Shown here: positions 33,704-44,200 of the stretch, piece after piece
How positions within the stretch are numbered: the stretch's first letter is position 1
Layout: every line of letters starts with the position of its first letter
Assembly: GCA_021399435.1 (NCBI GenBank)
Contig: JAJTUP010000102.1
Coordinates: 124,001-188,000, forward strand
Direction: 5' to 3'
Source of the DNA: Diaporthe sp. PMI_573
Taxonomy: Eukaryota > Ascomycota > Sordariomycetes > Diaporthales > Diaporthaceae
DNA: 64,000 bases
The notes under the pieces: generated by a model
Database searches by the model: none
The model's input: only the letters and a program-made list of their open reading frames with translations
Told to the model about the DNA's origin: nothing
Translations under genes and position numbers: made by a program

Positions 33704-34934
33704 TTTTGTTTCGGGGATACTGGATAGCTAGCGCTAGATTGGAGGAACTAGAGTCGGGTACTATCTTGGTAATTGAAGGAGAGGTGTGTGTGAAGGCTAT
33801 CATCATTATATACGGGAAGGCTGCAGAGGAGCGCAGGACTGGCGGGTTTACAGAGCGAAACCTAAGACTGCTCTCAATTCCGACCCAAAACGACCCAAAA
33901 ACCGGTATTTTGGCCGTGCAGCACCTCATTCTCGGATGGCAAGCCATAGGTCTCACGATGTGGTCGGTGGTGGGACACCCCATTCATGGCTACATTCCAA
34001 ACAGGAGTGGCTGGAATTTTGGCGTGACCGGGACATTCCCCTACCGGGCTCCCTCGCAGCCATGGAACCAGGATTTCATACTTCCGATCCTCAACGCAGC
34101 AGTAGAAACATTGACGCATAATTGCGATAAGATCTCTCGCCTAGCAAAGGAGAGAGAGTCATATTTGAATGGCCACAACGAAGTGAGATGGCGATCGACT
34201 CTAATCGGTGTGACCATGGCACTTCATCAACTTTGTTTAACAGTAGACGCCATATGTGAACTTTCTCTCATGTCTATTTCGACATCCATTTGGTTTTGAA
34301 AGGTATTAAACCACAGCAAGGAGCTGGAGAGGAATAATGATATTCGCATCATGGGTCGAGTTCCCATACGTGTGTGAGGCAGGAGCTCTTTACTGCTAGT
34401 TGTAGTGTTGGGTGTATTCCTATACGTCTCTCAAATGAGATCTTTTCGAAACGTGGTCTCCTACGCAAAATTTTGATGCGAACCCGTAAGTGCTCCATAG
34501 TTGCACTATAGATCGCATGTTGGCCGCAAATCAGGATTTTAAATTCCAACTTGATCCCCCAAGTAACTCATGAATCCCCAAGTAAGTCGTTTCTGAAGGC
34601 CTGATACATGTGGTGAAATTCACGAGCTTAATCACTTCGTATGCTATACTATGTGATAGGGGTCAAGTCGGGAACTGCGATTAGCCGGGGTACTCTTTCC
34701 TGGAGGTTCTGCCTCACGTCGGAATCTAGAAACTTATTTGTAAGATATCATATCCCTGCGTCATACAAAGTGCATTAAGAGAAAAACCGGGCTGTGGTAG
34801 TGACTACTCACGCCAAACTGGAAAGTAAGAGATGGACTTCAAACTAAACACGCTCTTGGATTACATATAAAGCCCAGAACCGTAGCTTTCACTTCCTTTT
34901 CTTCCATCCTAATGTCGAGTCCCGTCAATGAAAA
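33704..34934. other. intergenic with a doubtful ORF
   Basis: A plus ORF at 33706-34299 (197 aa) lacks any recognisable domain and abuts the start of the minus-strand gene. The rest is AT-rich with a TATA-like box at 34866. Confidence 0.4.
34866..34872 (+). promoter_or_regulatory. TATA-like box
   Basis: TATAAAG, 69 nt before the ATG at 34935. Position fits a core promoter. Confidence 0.4.
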
Positions 34935-35555
34935 ATGGCCCCCATTTGTTGCAGGGTCTTGAACATCTGCGGCCAGCCCGTCCCGAACATGACCGTCCGT
35001 CTAACAACATACTTTGATTCGATCACGTACTGTTTCGAAAATCATACGTCTCTTGAAGGCTGCATAGCTTGTTGGTTTCCTTTGGGCGCTCAGAATGCCG
35101 TCGCAGAGGAGATCGATGCCGTCCGATATCCCCGATTCTCCCTCACATTCTTCCCGCGACTAGGAACACCGACGGTGTGGCCCCACATGACATCAGAGTT
35201 CTTTATCGAACGACACATCCCGGGCTACATCCAACTTCGGCTGGCCTCCACAAGCTATAGTATCGAGGTAGTGCCGACGCACCTGGTCCAACCTTTGCGG
35301 ATCGATGGCCGCTATGCTTACCCTGGAGGCCCATCGCAAGCTTTTTTCGTCCCTCTTGGCTCACAAACCCGGCGAACGTCCCCGGTACAGATCGGGCAGC
35401 CTTCGATGAGACCGTCCACAGCCGTTCCCAGGCCTGATCACGGAGGCCGTATTTCAGGTGCTGTCCCAGGTATTTCCGACTCATGTCTCCACCAAACAAA
35501 GCAGAATCCTGACACCGCCCAGGCTCTGGTACAGTGCATCAGGGTCCTTTTTTAA
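34935..35555 (+). CDS. hypothetical protein with a possible transthyretin/HIU-hydrolase-like fold
   Basis: Single ORF of 206 aa. The N-terminal 60 residues (CCRVLNICGQPVPNMTVRLT, then a long strand, then HTSLEGCIACWFP) follow the pattern of transthyretin-like/5-hydroxyisourate hydrolase proteins: 'VLD..G.P..N..V.L' then 'DG.I..WF'. A second beta-rich part (FFIERHIPGYIQLRLASTSY) would complete the sandwich. The characteristic C-terminal tetrapeptide of true HIU hydrolases is absent, so a catalytic role is doubtful. The last 70 residues are Pro/Ser-rich and may be disordered or out of frame. No intron was needed. Family assignment is a fold-level guess. Confidence 0.5.
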   Translation: MAPICCRVLNICGQPVPNMTVRLTTYFDSITYCFENHTSLEGCIACWFPLGAQNAVAEEIDAVRYPRFSLTFFPRLGTPTVWPHMTSEFFIERHIPGYIQLRLASTSYSIEVVPTHLVQPLRIDGRYAYPGGPSQAFFVPLGSQTRRTSPVQIGQPSMRPSTAVPRPDHGGRISGAVPGISDSCLHQTKQNPDTAQALVQCIRVLF

Positions 35556-36340
35556 ACGATCAGATCAAAGAGGACAATAAATAGGATAATAAAAGTCTAC
35601 ATAGAAGTGTTAGGTCCCCGTGCTTGGAAAAATAGGTGTTGAACAGCTAAAGATGGGGCTGGAATAGGTACCCCTGAGGTTGCTCCAACTTCATTTCTCG
35701 GGCTGCTTGGTCTTGTCCTTACTGCTACGCTTAATCATTCATTTGACTTTCTAGAAATATCCTCCCAGCATAATACAGATATTTTGGAGGCCTACTCCTT
35801 CATGATCGTTAAGACTACCTTTTTTCCATAGCATCAAAAAGTCAGTCTTTGATCAGATCCTTTGGATACGCGGGAAGACTTTGTTTGCATTGCTAATAAT
35901 TGCTGACAACTTGAGATAAATGTCGACTTCAGAGTGCTCGGTAACAAGACAAGACCTATTACACGTTGACTTTTGGTAGCAACGGAATTGACGTGTTAGT
36001 TCCACGGAAGAATTTCATGTTGATTACAAACAATTCGCCTGAGTTGATTCGCCCCAGACTCGCCAGATAGGCTTACTTTCTTTGAATTCCAGCACTCGTC
36101 TCCAGTTCCTACTCTGACCATGCCGCTACAGTCGCCTCCCTCGACCGGCAACAAGATAAATCTAACAGCTAAAAGTGTAGAATAAGCCACGAATAAAGCA
36201 CCGAAACAACAAAAGAAAAGAAATCAGCAAACAGAGCCATTGTGACGACCTGAAAAAGATTTACTTTCGATACAGACCACTAAAAATCAAGCATCCAAGC
36301 CTCAAGGCTCACAACACTCCGCAGGTACAAATACACATCA
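35556..36340. other. intergenic
   Basis: AT-rich. No recognisable gene; 3' flanks of the two convergent genes. Confidence 0.45.
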
Positions 36341-36844
36341 TTACAACTCACCGCACCTTGTTGCAAAGTCAGAGTTTGCAGCAGCGGATTCGCCATTCGG
36401 CCCGGCATTACCACCGAGCAGGCGGTACAGGGTTTTGGCAAACACATCCATATTCCTGCGTAACTTTTCCAGCATACCTTTCAAAACTTCCGTACTAGAC
36501 TCCAACCTTAACAAGAACTCATGAACCTGGCTCGTGGAGTTCATCGTCTCTCTCAGGTCAGTCTGAATCGCTGCAATACTGGCCTCAATCCTGTCCTGCC
36601 TTGAGCAGATCATAATTTGCAGGCTGCCAAAGTCAGTATTGGGGTGCATGAGGATTTCGCTCACTAACCTCCTTATATCATCATTAGCTCTGCTCTCGGG
36701 CTTTGGCTCAGAAACTTGTGGTTCCAGCATGTCTGGCGCAAAAGTTGGTGCACTGAGGCTGTTACCCTGTCCCCGCATATCATGCATGAAAGACGCCCAG
36801 AAAGCAGGGTCTAGGTCGCCTTCGCACAGAGGATATGTTTCCAT
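36341..36844 (-). CDS. small coiled-coil hypothetical protein
   Basis: The ATG at 36844 gives 167 aa beginning METYPLCEGDLDPAFWASF. The C-terminal 100 residues form helices with a heptad pattern (DDIRRLVSEILMHPNTDFGS; RIEASIAAIQTDLRETMNST; QVHEFLLRLESSTEVLKGML; EKLRRNMDVFAKTLYRLLGG), which suggests a coiled coil. The same frame is open upstream to 37138, but that part reads poorly, while another frame at 36811-37362 is Ser/Pro-rich. I therefore prefer the internal start. It is like the C-terminal regulatory helices of some fungal transcription factors without their zinc cluster, but I cannot name a family. Divergent from the secreted-protein gene at 37244. Confidence 0.5.
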   Translation of the reverse strand: METYPLCEGDLDPAFWASFMHDMRGQGNSLSAPTFAPDMLEPQVSEPKPESRANDDIRRLVSEILMHPNTDFGSLQIMICSRQDRIEASIAAIQTDLRETMNSTSQVHEFLLRLESSTEVLKGMLEKLRRNMDVFAKTLYRLLGGNAGPNGESAAANSDFATRCGEL

Positions 36845-37243
36845 GGCACCTGGTTTCCTGGTGCTGTAGCCGGGAACCGGTTGACTGGATCCCGCTGGCA
36901 CCGTGTCTTGCGGCGTGGTGCAGTGTCGTGGGTGGGAGAGGGTGTCCACGATTCCGTGTTTGCAGATTTCAGCTTTTCGGTTCCACTTAGGCCAATCGGC
37001 GATACGATCTGCGTGGGGCGTGGTACAGAGTAGCGGCTGGAGGAGGGTATCCGTGGGTTTACGGGCTTCCGATTTCCCCCGTTCATAGCTGGTGTGGGAA
37101 TGTCGCTGGTATTTAATACGCACCAAGATAAATACCATCGAAGACCGCTCTCTAGCCGTGCCGGGTTGTGCAAGCCTATCTCACATCCATCGCGCCGTTC
37201 GGATCTTAAAAAAGAATATTGTGGCAAAGAACTCTGCTGCGCC

Positions 37244-38001
37244 ATGAAGACCGCATTCACCCTGGGGGCCTTGCTGGCAACAGCGGCGTGGGCCTTTGAG
37301 GACCGTCCCCTCATGTGCATATCCAACCCTCCCCTCCAGCTGGTTGCTGGTGCATCTAACATCTCGGCAGTGTAATGAAACCCCTCCGAGGCTGGTTGAT
37401 CATTTGCTAATTATAGTCCCAACAGACACGAATCTCCTTTCGGGGATGAATGCCGTGCCCTCCTGCAATTTGCGGATGAAGCCTTTGTGCCAATCTCCTA
37501 CGCGTTTGAGCCCACCCTCCCCTGCCCGGGCCCCTTGGTCACCAGCTTCCTGATTCCGCCAGGTGCACCCAACGGAGGCGCTCGGATAATATGGTATGCT
37601 ATAGATATCGGCGGGCGTGGTGTGTATACTGACATCGCTGCAGGCAATGCGCGGGATCATCAACATGCAGTTTCGCCTCTATCTTGAATGGAACGGGGGA
37701 TACGCTCCCCCCACGTCAGCAAGACGGCACCACAAGCTGCCTATCCACAAGTCCGCTAATGGATGCAAGCACTGCGTCAGGATGGGGGCCTCAGTCACTA
37801 GCTCCGACGGGCCCTACTGAGCCACTCTTTAACAATGAGTCGAACCATACTGCAACCAACCTCATCCCTCCTCTCACCACCAACAGGACCCAGGTCAGCT
37901 CTTCTACTCAATTGACACCTCCATCTACCATGTCATGGACCATGCTTACCGTAACACGCACCGTCACATCACTGTTAACCACGACGCTCACATCCATCTA
38001 A
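37244..38001 (+). CDS. secreted protein with Thr/Ser-rich C-terminus (3 exons)
   Basis: Exons 37244-37371, 37417-37593 and 37644-38001; 220 aa. Introns are 45 nt (GTAATG, GCTAAT branch, TATAG) and 50 nt (GTATGC, GCAG); both junctions keep one frame. The signal peptide is MKTAFTLGALLATAAWAFED. The middle has paired cysteines (MCISN, DECRALL, LPCPGP, WQCAGSSTCSF) and the segment TSFLIPPGAPNGGARIIWQC, which resembles fungal secreted proteins with a beta-sandwich ending in 'PPGAPNG..I.WQC'. The C-terminal 100 residues are Thr/Ser/Pro-rich with N-glycosylation sites, a mucin-like stalk; the final TTTLTSI is weakly hydrophobic, so GPI anchoring is uncertain. Probably cell wall or extracellular. Function unknown. 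Confidence 0.75.
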
Positions 38002-38320
38002 CCCAGCCTGTGCAGCACTTTCTGTCTTGATTTTGTAGTGTAGGAGGACCTGATGTGAACGGTCATTTACCACGTTGTGCTTTGAGTTTTGAAGTCCTTT
38101 TGTAGTCTACTTCCATCACCTTCTTGATTGTTTGGAAAGCAGCATATTTGGATTATAACTAGCTAAAATTGCTCACCTGTCAGTGAACAACATGTTCTAC
38201 AGCTGTCCTTGAGAACTCATATCGTCCTGCCAGATTGCCCATCAAACATTATAACGAGTGGAAAATCTTAGGATTAGTCTTTTTGACTTAGCTGTTTATA
38301 TTGTATGTTCAGTGTTCTGT
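38002..38320. other. intergenic between convergent genes
   Basis: AT-rich, no ORF of note. Confidence 0.5.
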
Positions 38321-39142
38321 TTAAGAAAGGTGCAATAGAGGTTCGTTTTGAGAAACTGTGAATCGTGTGACCTGAAGGACCTGAAGTTGCGGTGCCTGCC
38401 GGTGAGGATCACGCTGCTTCTCCAACTCGAACTCGGCTAGGACTATTCTCGCGATGGCTCGTAGCTCACGTGTAAACCCACCAGAAGTATCCTCGACTGT
38501 CGAGCAATGGCACTTGATCTCTAGCGTAATGCTCTTGATGCATGGAAACCGCAGGATTAGGTTTACGCCACGGTGGAGTGAGTTCCTCAGCCAGCATTGA
38601 CGCAGGCCCCAGCTCATCCTCCCAGCGCGCTTGCACTCTCTATGTATGTATACCGTATCTGTCGTCCAGTCAATGTAGACGTACCCTTCTTCTCCCTCCC
38701 GATGCTGCACTACTGCGAACTGAAGAGCGTTCTTGCTTCGTTCGCGCGATCGTTGGATGAACCAGAGCCTGGTCTCTCTGCAAACCTGAAGCACAGGTGG
38801 AACCGGCCTCCGGAGTGCGAACCTGAATTTCCTGTTGTTCCATTTACGAATGAGAGTAGATAGACAGAGTAATTCGCGCTCCCAGATCAGGCGTCTGATT
38901 TCGGGTACTAGGAGTGGAAACAAGTGGAATACCGTGCTAGAGTCGCTCCAGGGTTGATGACTATCGTTAGGGTTTCCAAAGACGATTGACATATTCACAG
39001 CAATCCCCCGGGGGATGTCGATTTGGCTGATGCCAAAAACAGAGTCAAGTCCTAGAGCTAAGGGGAAAAACATAGTTTCCGTCTCGAAATCGAAGGGATC
39101 AGCAGGCTGGCACTGATGATATGGCCATACCGCTCTCTTCAA
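38321..39142 (-). CDS. 2EXR domain protein
   Basis: Single ORF of 273 aa. From residue 68 the sequence STVFHLFPLLVPEIRRLIWE, followed by RPVPPVLQVCRETRLWFIQR, matches the fungal 2EXR domain (F.LFP.LP.EIR..IW ... P..L.VC.E.R). A Trp-rich segment (GYVYIDWTTDTVYIHRE) follows as in that family, then a conserved strand region (RFPCIKSITLEIKC). 2EXR proteins are abundant in filamentous fungi and their biochemical role is unknown. The first 60 residues are specific to this copy. No membrane span or signal peptide. Confidence 0.8.
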   Translation of the reverse strand: MKRAVWPYHQCQPADPFDFETETMFFPLALGLDSVFGISQIDIPRGIAVNMSIVFGNPNDSHQPWSDSSTVFHLFPLLVPEIRRLIWERELLCLSTLIRKWNNRKFRFALRRPVPPVLQVCRETRLWFIQRSRERSKNALQFAVVQHREGEEGYVYIDWTTDTVYIHRECKRAGRMSWGLRQCWLRNSLHRGVNLILRFPCIKSITLEIKCHCSTVEDTSGGFTRELRAIARIVLAEFELEKQRDPHRQAPQLQVLQVTRFTVSQNEPLLHLS

Positions 39143-39380
39143 CCCCGCCTCTCAGCATAAGGCTTTAGCTGAGTTAATTTGATACTGGTCCTCCCTGCCA
39201 CCCGTACTCAATAAAGAACCATGATAAGGGGTACCTCTAGCTTCAAAGAGTCCTTTAGCTTGAGCTTGCACTCCATGCACCATTCCTCTTTATCTACAAG
39301 CAGCGTGATCTTGCCCATGGCGTGGGTCTTCATTCAAGTCTGTCTTCTCCTCAATTTCTTCTTTACCTCTCCATCCATAA
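39143..39380. other. intergenic, divergent promoter region
   Basis: A 238-bp gap between the divergent 2EXR and thioesterase genes. An ATG at 39317 opens a short hydrophobic ORF with a possible donor at 39394, so an upstream exon for the thioesterase cannot be excluded. Confidence 0.35.
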
Positions 39381-39992
39381 ATGCCCTCGGAAGGTAGGTT
39401 CCCAGTGCAACTGCATCTCTTACACGATCGGTATACTGAACCGGATGAAGCCATGGCCGCCATCGAGAACAGCCCACTCTTCAAAGAGCTGCAACAGAAG
39501 TACCAAGAATATCGAGATCCCATGACGCGATCAGTACCTCATCAAGAACACGACTTGATGACAGCTTTGCTCGGCCCTGGCAGGATAGAGGGCACGCCAA
39601 GAGCTTGGACCAGTGATGACCAGAAGGTTCACATCCGAATCTACTATCTCGGGTCAAGCCTTTGTTTCCATCAGGGTGTTGCCCATGGAGGACTCCTAGC
39701 CACATTAATGGACAAGGCCTTTGCCCGTTGTTGTGCACCTTTTCTGCCGCATAATGTCGGAGTGACGGCATCTTTCACACTAGACTACAAGGCACCAGTC
39801 CACGTTACACAGTACATTGTGCTACATGCTGAGATAGTGAGTGTAGAAGGGCGTAAGGCATGGCTTCAGGGGCACATTACACCCTTGCTAGCAAGCAATG
39901 AGAAGCCTCTAGTGTTGGTTGAGGCCTCAAGCCTCTTTGTGTCCCCAAGAGAAGCTGAGGCAAGTGTATTCCATGACATTTTCTATAATTAG
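39381..39992 (+). CDS. hotdog-fold thioesterase (4HBT/PaaI-like)
   Basis: ORF of 203 aa; an internal ATG at 39451 (MAAIENSPLFKELQQKYQEY) is the more likely start and gives 180 aa, usual for the family. The core motif VAHGGLLATLMDKAFARCC is the hotdog central helix with its preceding HGG, followed by TASFTLDYKAPVHVTQYIVL and AEIVSVEGRKAWLQGHI, the beta strands of the 4HBT fold. Fungal relatives hydrolyse acyl-CoA or small thioesters. The protein is likely cytosolic or mitochondrial; no targeting signal is clear. No intron. A link to lipid or polyketide metabolism is only suggested by the region's other metabolic genes. Confidence 0.82.
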   Translation: MPSEGRFPVQLHLLHDRYTEPDEAMAAIENSPLFKELQQKYQEYRDPMTRSVPHQEHDLMTALLGPGRIEGTPRAWTSDDQKVHIRIYYLGSSLCFHQGVAHGGLLATLMDKAFARCCAPFLPHNVGVTASFTLDYKAPVHVTQYIVLHAEIVSVEGRKAWLQGHITPLLASNEKPLVLVEASSLFVSPREAEASVFHDIFYN

Positions 39993-40394
39993 CTGACAGC
40001 ATCTAGGCCATGGGCATGGCCGTTCCTGCATCGGACTGAGTGGGTGGCTGTGCCAACGTCTAGATGGCGGCAATCTTGCTTGGGTGCCATTCTTAGCATA
40101 GAAGCTTTCACCAGGCAACATTTCTATACCTGTTCTACCACAAGGTGACCAAATTTGTATTACTAAAGACTTTTTGATAAAAGAAAGTATGCATTTTGAA
40201 AGCAATTACTGTGTGTAGGTATGGATCATCGTTAAGCCGGGTTTCATGTCATAATTTGAGCCTTGTTATACTGAAGTGCACATAGCGACCGCCCTGGGAA
40301 GCACATTCCCCGTATGTGTATGCTTATGTCGAGTCCAGCTTGTGCTTCTATGATGCGGCTGTCAGTGATCGCACCAATGTCTTTTCGGATAAGG
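39993..40394. other. intergenic between convergent genes
   Basis: No recognisable gene. Confidence 0.5.
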
Positions 40395-41225
40395 TCATAC
40401 GTTTTTGGAGTATTTGTGCATTCCTGTAGAGGTTCCCCTCAGGGCATAGCCGCGGGCCTCGGTACGGGAAGCTGCTGCCCCAGCCTTTGCAACAGGGATT
40501 GATCCTCCGCTCGTGGGTGTTTCAGGAGATTGCTGGTTCCCGACTTCTAAGGACGTTTGTATCGCCATCTCCTCGAGAATAGAAGGCCAGGAAGGACTTA
40601 TCGAAGCACCCTGTCCCACCTCGCTGTGGTCTTGGACTCCGCCGTGGTAGTCCCATCCGGGTAGACTGTCAAGAGGTGGCTCTTGTGTATACTCATCATA
40701 GCTCATCTGCGAAACATAAGTCATGGCCTCCACTGTTGGGAACTCAAGCGGTGCCGAGTTGGGGACCACATCTGGATACAAGGACGGCCCGGCCCCGCTT
40801 CCAGCGTAAGCGCTGATGCCCTGATTGAGATCTTGTATCGGCACGTCACACAGACCGGTCGACGACAAAGACTGATGCTGTAATTGCAAATATGCTTCGT
40901 TGTTTAATTGGAACTCCTGTGTCGGAGGCCAATCATCTGCAGGCACCAGGGAGTCCTTGGCCGCAGCCGCCGGCAGGACTCTCCTCGCCCAGCGAAGAGT
41001 CTCGGATCCGAACTTTTCCCTATCCAAGTCGGCCTGCATAATGATCCAAGTGTTGCTCTTCAATTCCCAGCCGTTCCATCGGCACCAGTTTAGTGCCCAT
41101 TGTGGGATGCGTTCATTGAAGGTCTCGAGGTGAGGGCACGGTGGTGGGCCCTCTTTTGTTGTCATTGGGGTAACCTCAATCGGATCGTTGACGTACGGAG
41201 GTATTGCAGAAGAACTACTGTCCAT
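40395..41225 (-). CDS. hypothetical protein, possibly a regulator
   Basis: The ATG at 41225 (MDSSSSAIPPYVNDPIEVTP) gives 276 aa; the frame stays open to 41384 with a further Met at 41336. Residues 25-95 are Trp-rich and probably folded (PPPCPHLETFNERIPQWALN; WCRWNGWELKSNTWIIMQAD; FGSETLRWARRVLP). The remaining 180 residues are Gln/Ser/Pro/Asp-rich and disordered, with an acidic stretch, reminiscent of activation domains. There is no zinc cluster and no known DNA-binding motif. I do not recognise it. The divergent region upstream is empty for 5 kb. Confidence 0.5.
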   Translation of the reverse strand: MDSSSSAIPPYVNDPIEVTPMTTKEGPPPCPHLETFNERIPQWALNWCRWNGWELKSNTWIIMQADLDREKFGSETLRWARRVLPAAAAKDSLVPADDWPPTQEFQLNNEAYLQLQHQSLSSTGLCDVPIQDLNQGISAYAGSGAGPSLYPDVVPNSAPLEFPTVEAMTYVSQMSYDEYTQEPPLDSLPGWDYHGGVQDHSEVGQGASISPSWPSILEEMAIQTSLEVGNQQSPETPTSGGSIPVAKAGAAASRTEARGYALRGTSTGMHKYSKNV

Positions 41226-44200
41226 GTGTCGAAGGTAGACTCTGGCACCACACCGAAAAAGCCAGACGTTGACTCTCTTTGCCTCGTCCACTTCCTTCCT
41301 CTGGACCGTGCATTGCTCTGAGCGTTCCCGGGGCATCTTGCCTCCAAGTCTGCGAAAAGGGGGAAAAGAAGATGGAAAAAACAAATGGAAAAGTCAAATG
41401 GAAAAAGAAAACCACATACAGCGGCTTTCTTGCTTGGACGATCGCTCCCTCCAGAAAGCCACCGAGATGAAGTCGGATAACCAAAGAGCAGCTATGTTTT
41501 CGTTTGCGAATTCCGCAAGAGTCTTGTATTCCTGGAGTCGCAGGGGTCTCCACATCTGTATGCGGCGCAGCAAGCCTCCTCTCCTGACATGCGACCCAAC
41601 TCTTCCCACGACTATTTTCGAAGCCATGGAGGCAAGGGAGACAGGGAAGCACAGCCAGACAGCTTGAGAAGGGGAGAACAGCAGGAGCCGATGCTCAAGT
41701 GCATCCCATTCGCTTCACGAGATCAACTGTCCAACCAGTGGCCTTTGCACACACTTGGATTTGTCAAAGAGAGACTGTTGGTCCCTAGGGTGGGAGTATT
41801 GTGGCTATTATAGCTGTGGGGAGGCTTTGATAGCCAATAGGATAGCATCCCAGCGACCAACACCTTCAGGTCAATTGAAATCGAGTTGTTGCTGTAACGT
41901 CTGTCAGGTAACATCGCTTGTCATGTGGGCTAGCGACACTAGTGGACCTTCCCTGTAGACCTGCAGAGTGTTCGGTAAATGCAGGGCCTGCATGTTAGCA
42001 CGGTCCCGTGACTGGGACGCGCAACCAGGGCAGCTGAAATGGAGCTTCTGTCAGATCATGGTGAGACTTGTAGGTGAACTTCTACGGGAAAAGCGCACAG
42101 ATGGCAATTTTCAATCCAGCAAATGACCCCGACGCGTCCCCACTCCAGTCCCTTCCGATCAAACCGCGGTCAAAAGCAGTGGGGATCGTGGTGTGGGACA
42201 AGACACAGGGATTTCCGTCAGAAGAGGGGATTCTCTAGCTTTTCTCTTTAGTTTTTGGTCATTATGAATTGCCGATGGTAATCCTATGGACAATCGGGCT
42301 GGGTGCAGATGATGGATGCCAAAATGGAGAACGCCACAACGTCACATATATGGCTACATTGAGCAATCGCGGCCGAGTAGGAGTCCATCAGGCGCCCTCT
42401 TGGCGTGCTTTTACAACCCGACAGCATGGTAATACCGCTCATTGGCGCGAACATGCTATCAGTCGCCGCCAGACCTAAGAGGCTCATTCATCCCGCGGGT
42501 GGCAACCAATAGGAACGTACTACAATGACACCGGGGATCTTCATCCTATTTTAGTCGGCCCCACCTACCAAAACACGGGCCGATATGCCATTCTGGAGCA
42601 GTTTTTGGGGGCGCCCGAGGCTAGGCTTGAGACCAGGCCGGCCTGCTCTTCTTTTTATATAGCGCGTTCCGCGGTGGGGCTACATATGGCTGGCTACCTC
42701 TTAATCTGGAAGCAGGGGACGAAAACAAGCAGAGGCCGTGGCAACGGGCTTGAGCCGCACCTGGGCCACTGATCAACCGTCTACGCCCGGAGGAGCTTCT
42801 GTATGTGTCCGTTTGAATCAGTATGTGATGTACGAGTTCTGAGGGTTGTCCAAATGTAGAATTACTGGTGAACGTCGACCGAGGAATCCTGAGGCAAGCG
42901 ATCTATGGAATGATCCCGGTTAATGCTTCGCTGCACACGATACCGTCCAGACAGCGTGAGTGGCTCAGGAGTAGACTGTTTCATTGGCCATCCTGCGGCT
43001 ACAGGCGGACCTTTCACCCCGTGGTGGCCTCTCATATAGCCAGCCCACACCAGATATTCGCGAGGAAGTCACCTATAGCGGGCTGCGAGGCCACCGATAG
43101 ACACCGTGGTCACGCGATACTCTCCTTCTCTAGTTTAGCGCACCATGCTGCCTGGACCAATCCCATCTATCCATGCTCTGCAGGCGTTGCTCTGTGTGTT
43201 ATTGGTGGAAATGATGTGATCGTATGACTTTGGCTGGTAGCAGTCACATCGGAGCAGATTACCCACACCACCTATTCCGCCCCAACTCACACTCGCCAGT
43301 GGTTCTTTCAGGCAACCAGCACTCGCCGGATCATAGCGAACCCACGTGACACATCAACTGGGATTTTCCAATATCGTGGTCAAATGCATCGATAGGCTGA
43401 ACTGCAAGAAGCGTATACTGCAAAAGCTAAGTTGAGACTCGTTCAATTTGAACGAGTCCCAACTGTGTGGTGCGATGGCCTGACAAAGCAGTTTCCTCCC
43501 GACTTGGATTGACCGGCTTTTCCGAGAAACATAGTATTGCCCTCTAGCGGCATGAGTCCGCCTTTTGTGCTAGAGCTCCACCTCAAAGGCCACCGTTGGT
43601 GAATGAAGAATGAAATTTTGGTGAGAGCGTGATTGCATTAGATGTTTGCCAGAGGCAGGGCGCCTCGGTGATAAATGCAGTAGTTTTCAAGGTGCTTTTT
43701 GCCCTCTCCATACTCCGCCTTCGCATCTCTGGCTGAGGTGGTCAATCTCTTACTGGATCATACCGACAGCACTGTAAACAACTTGCTTGGCACGCCTCCA
43801 CCACTGTCCCCGTCCTCGTCCCCGTCCCCGTCCCGGCGCCTACAAACTTCATCTTAACAGTGCTTACAATCTCCCCAGAATCTCCTCTAACCATGCTCAA
43901 ACGAGCTGGTTATCAGATTGCGCAATTAGGTGGTCCGAGAACAAGTTCACAAACAGTCTAACCTGGTGGGTAGCACCTGGGCTATACCATCACGGCTTTA
44001 ATCTATAGATGAGGTAGGCAGATCCGGCCGTAGTCACTGGCTAGCCGAGAGATACGGACATTGAATTGGATGCCATCTCATTGACGAGAAAAGGGATAAT
44101 TGGAACCGTATACTGGGATTTGTAAGAGAGACATGGATGTGGAACTAAACAGGGCGTTCTTTATGCCTGCTGATATAATCCAAAACGCGGGGAAATAGCG

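Noticed and set aside
33706..34299. 197-aa plus-strand ORF
   Set aside because: No domain, and it abuts the start of the minus-strand acidic protein. The region reads as intergenic.
43787..44008. ORF with an Arg-Pro repeat
   Set aside because: Produced by a short CGTCCC minisatellite; no gene support.
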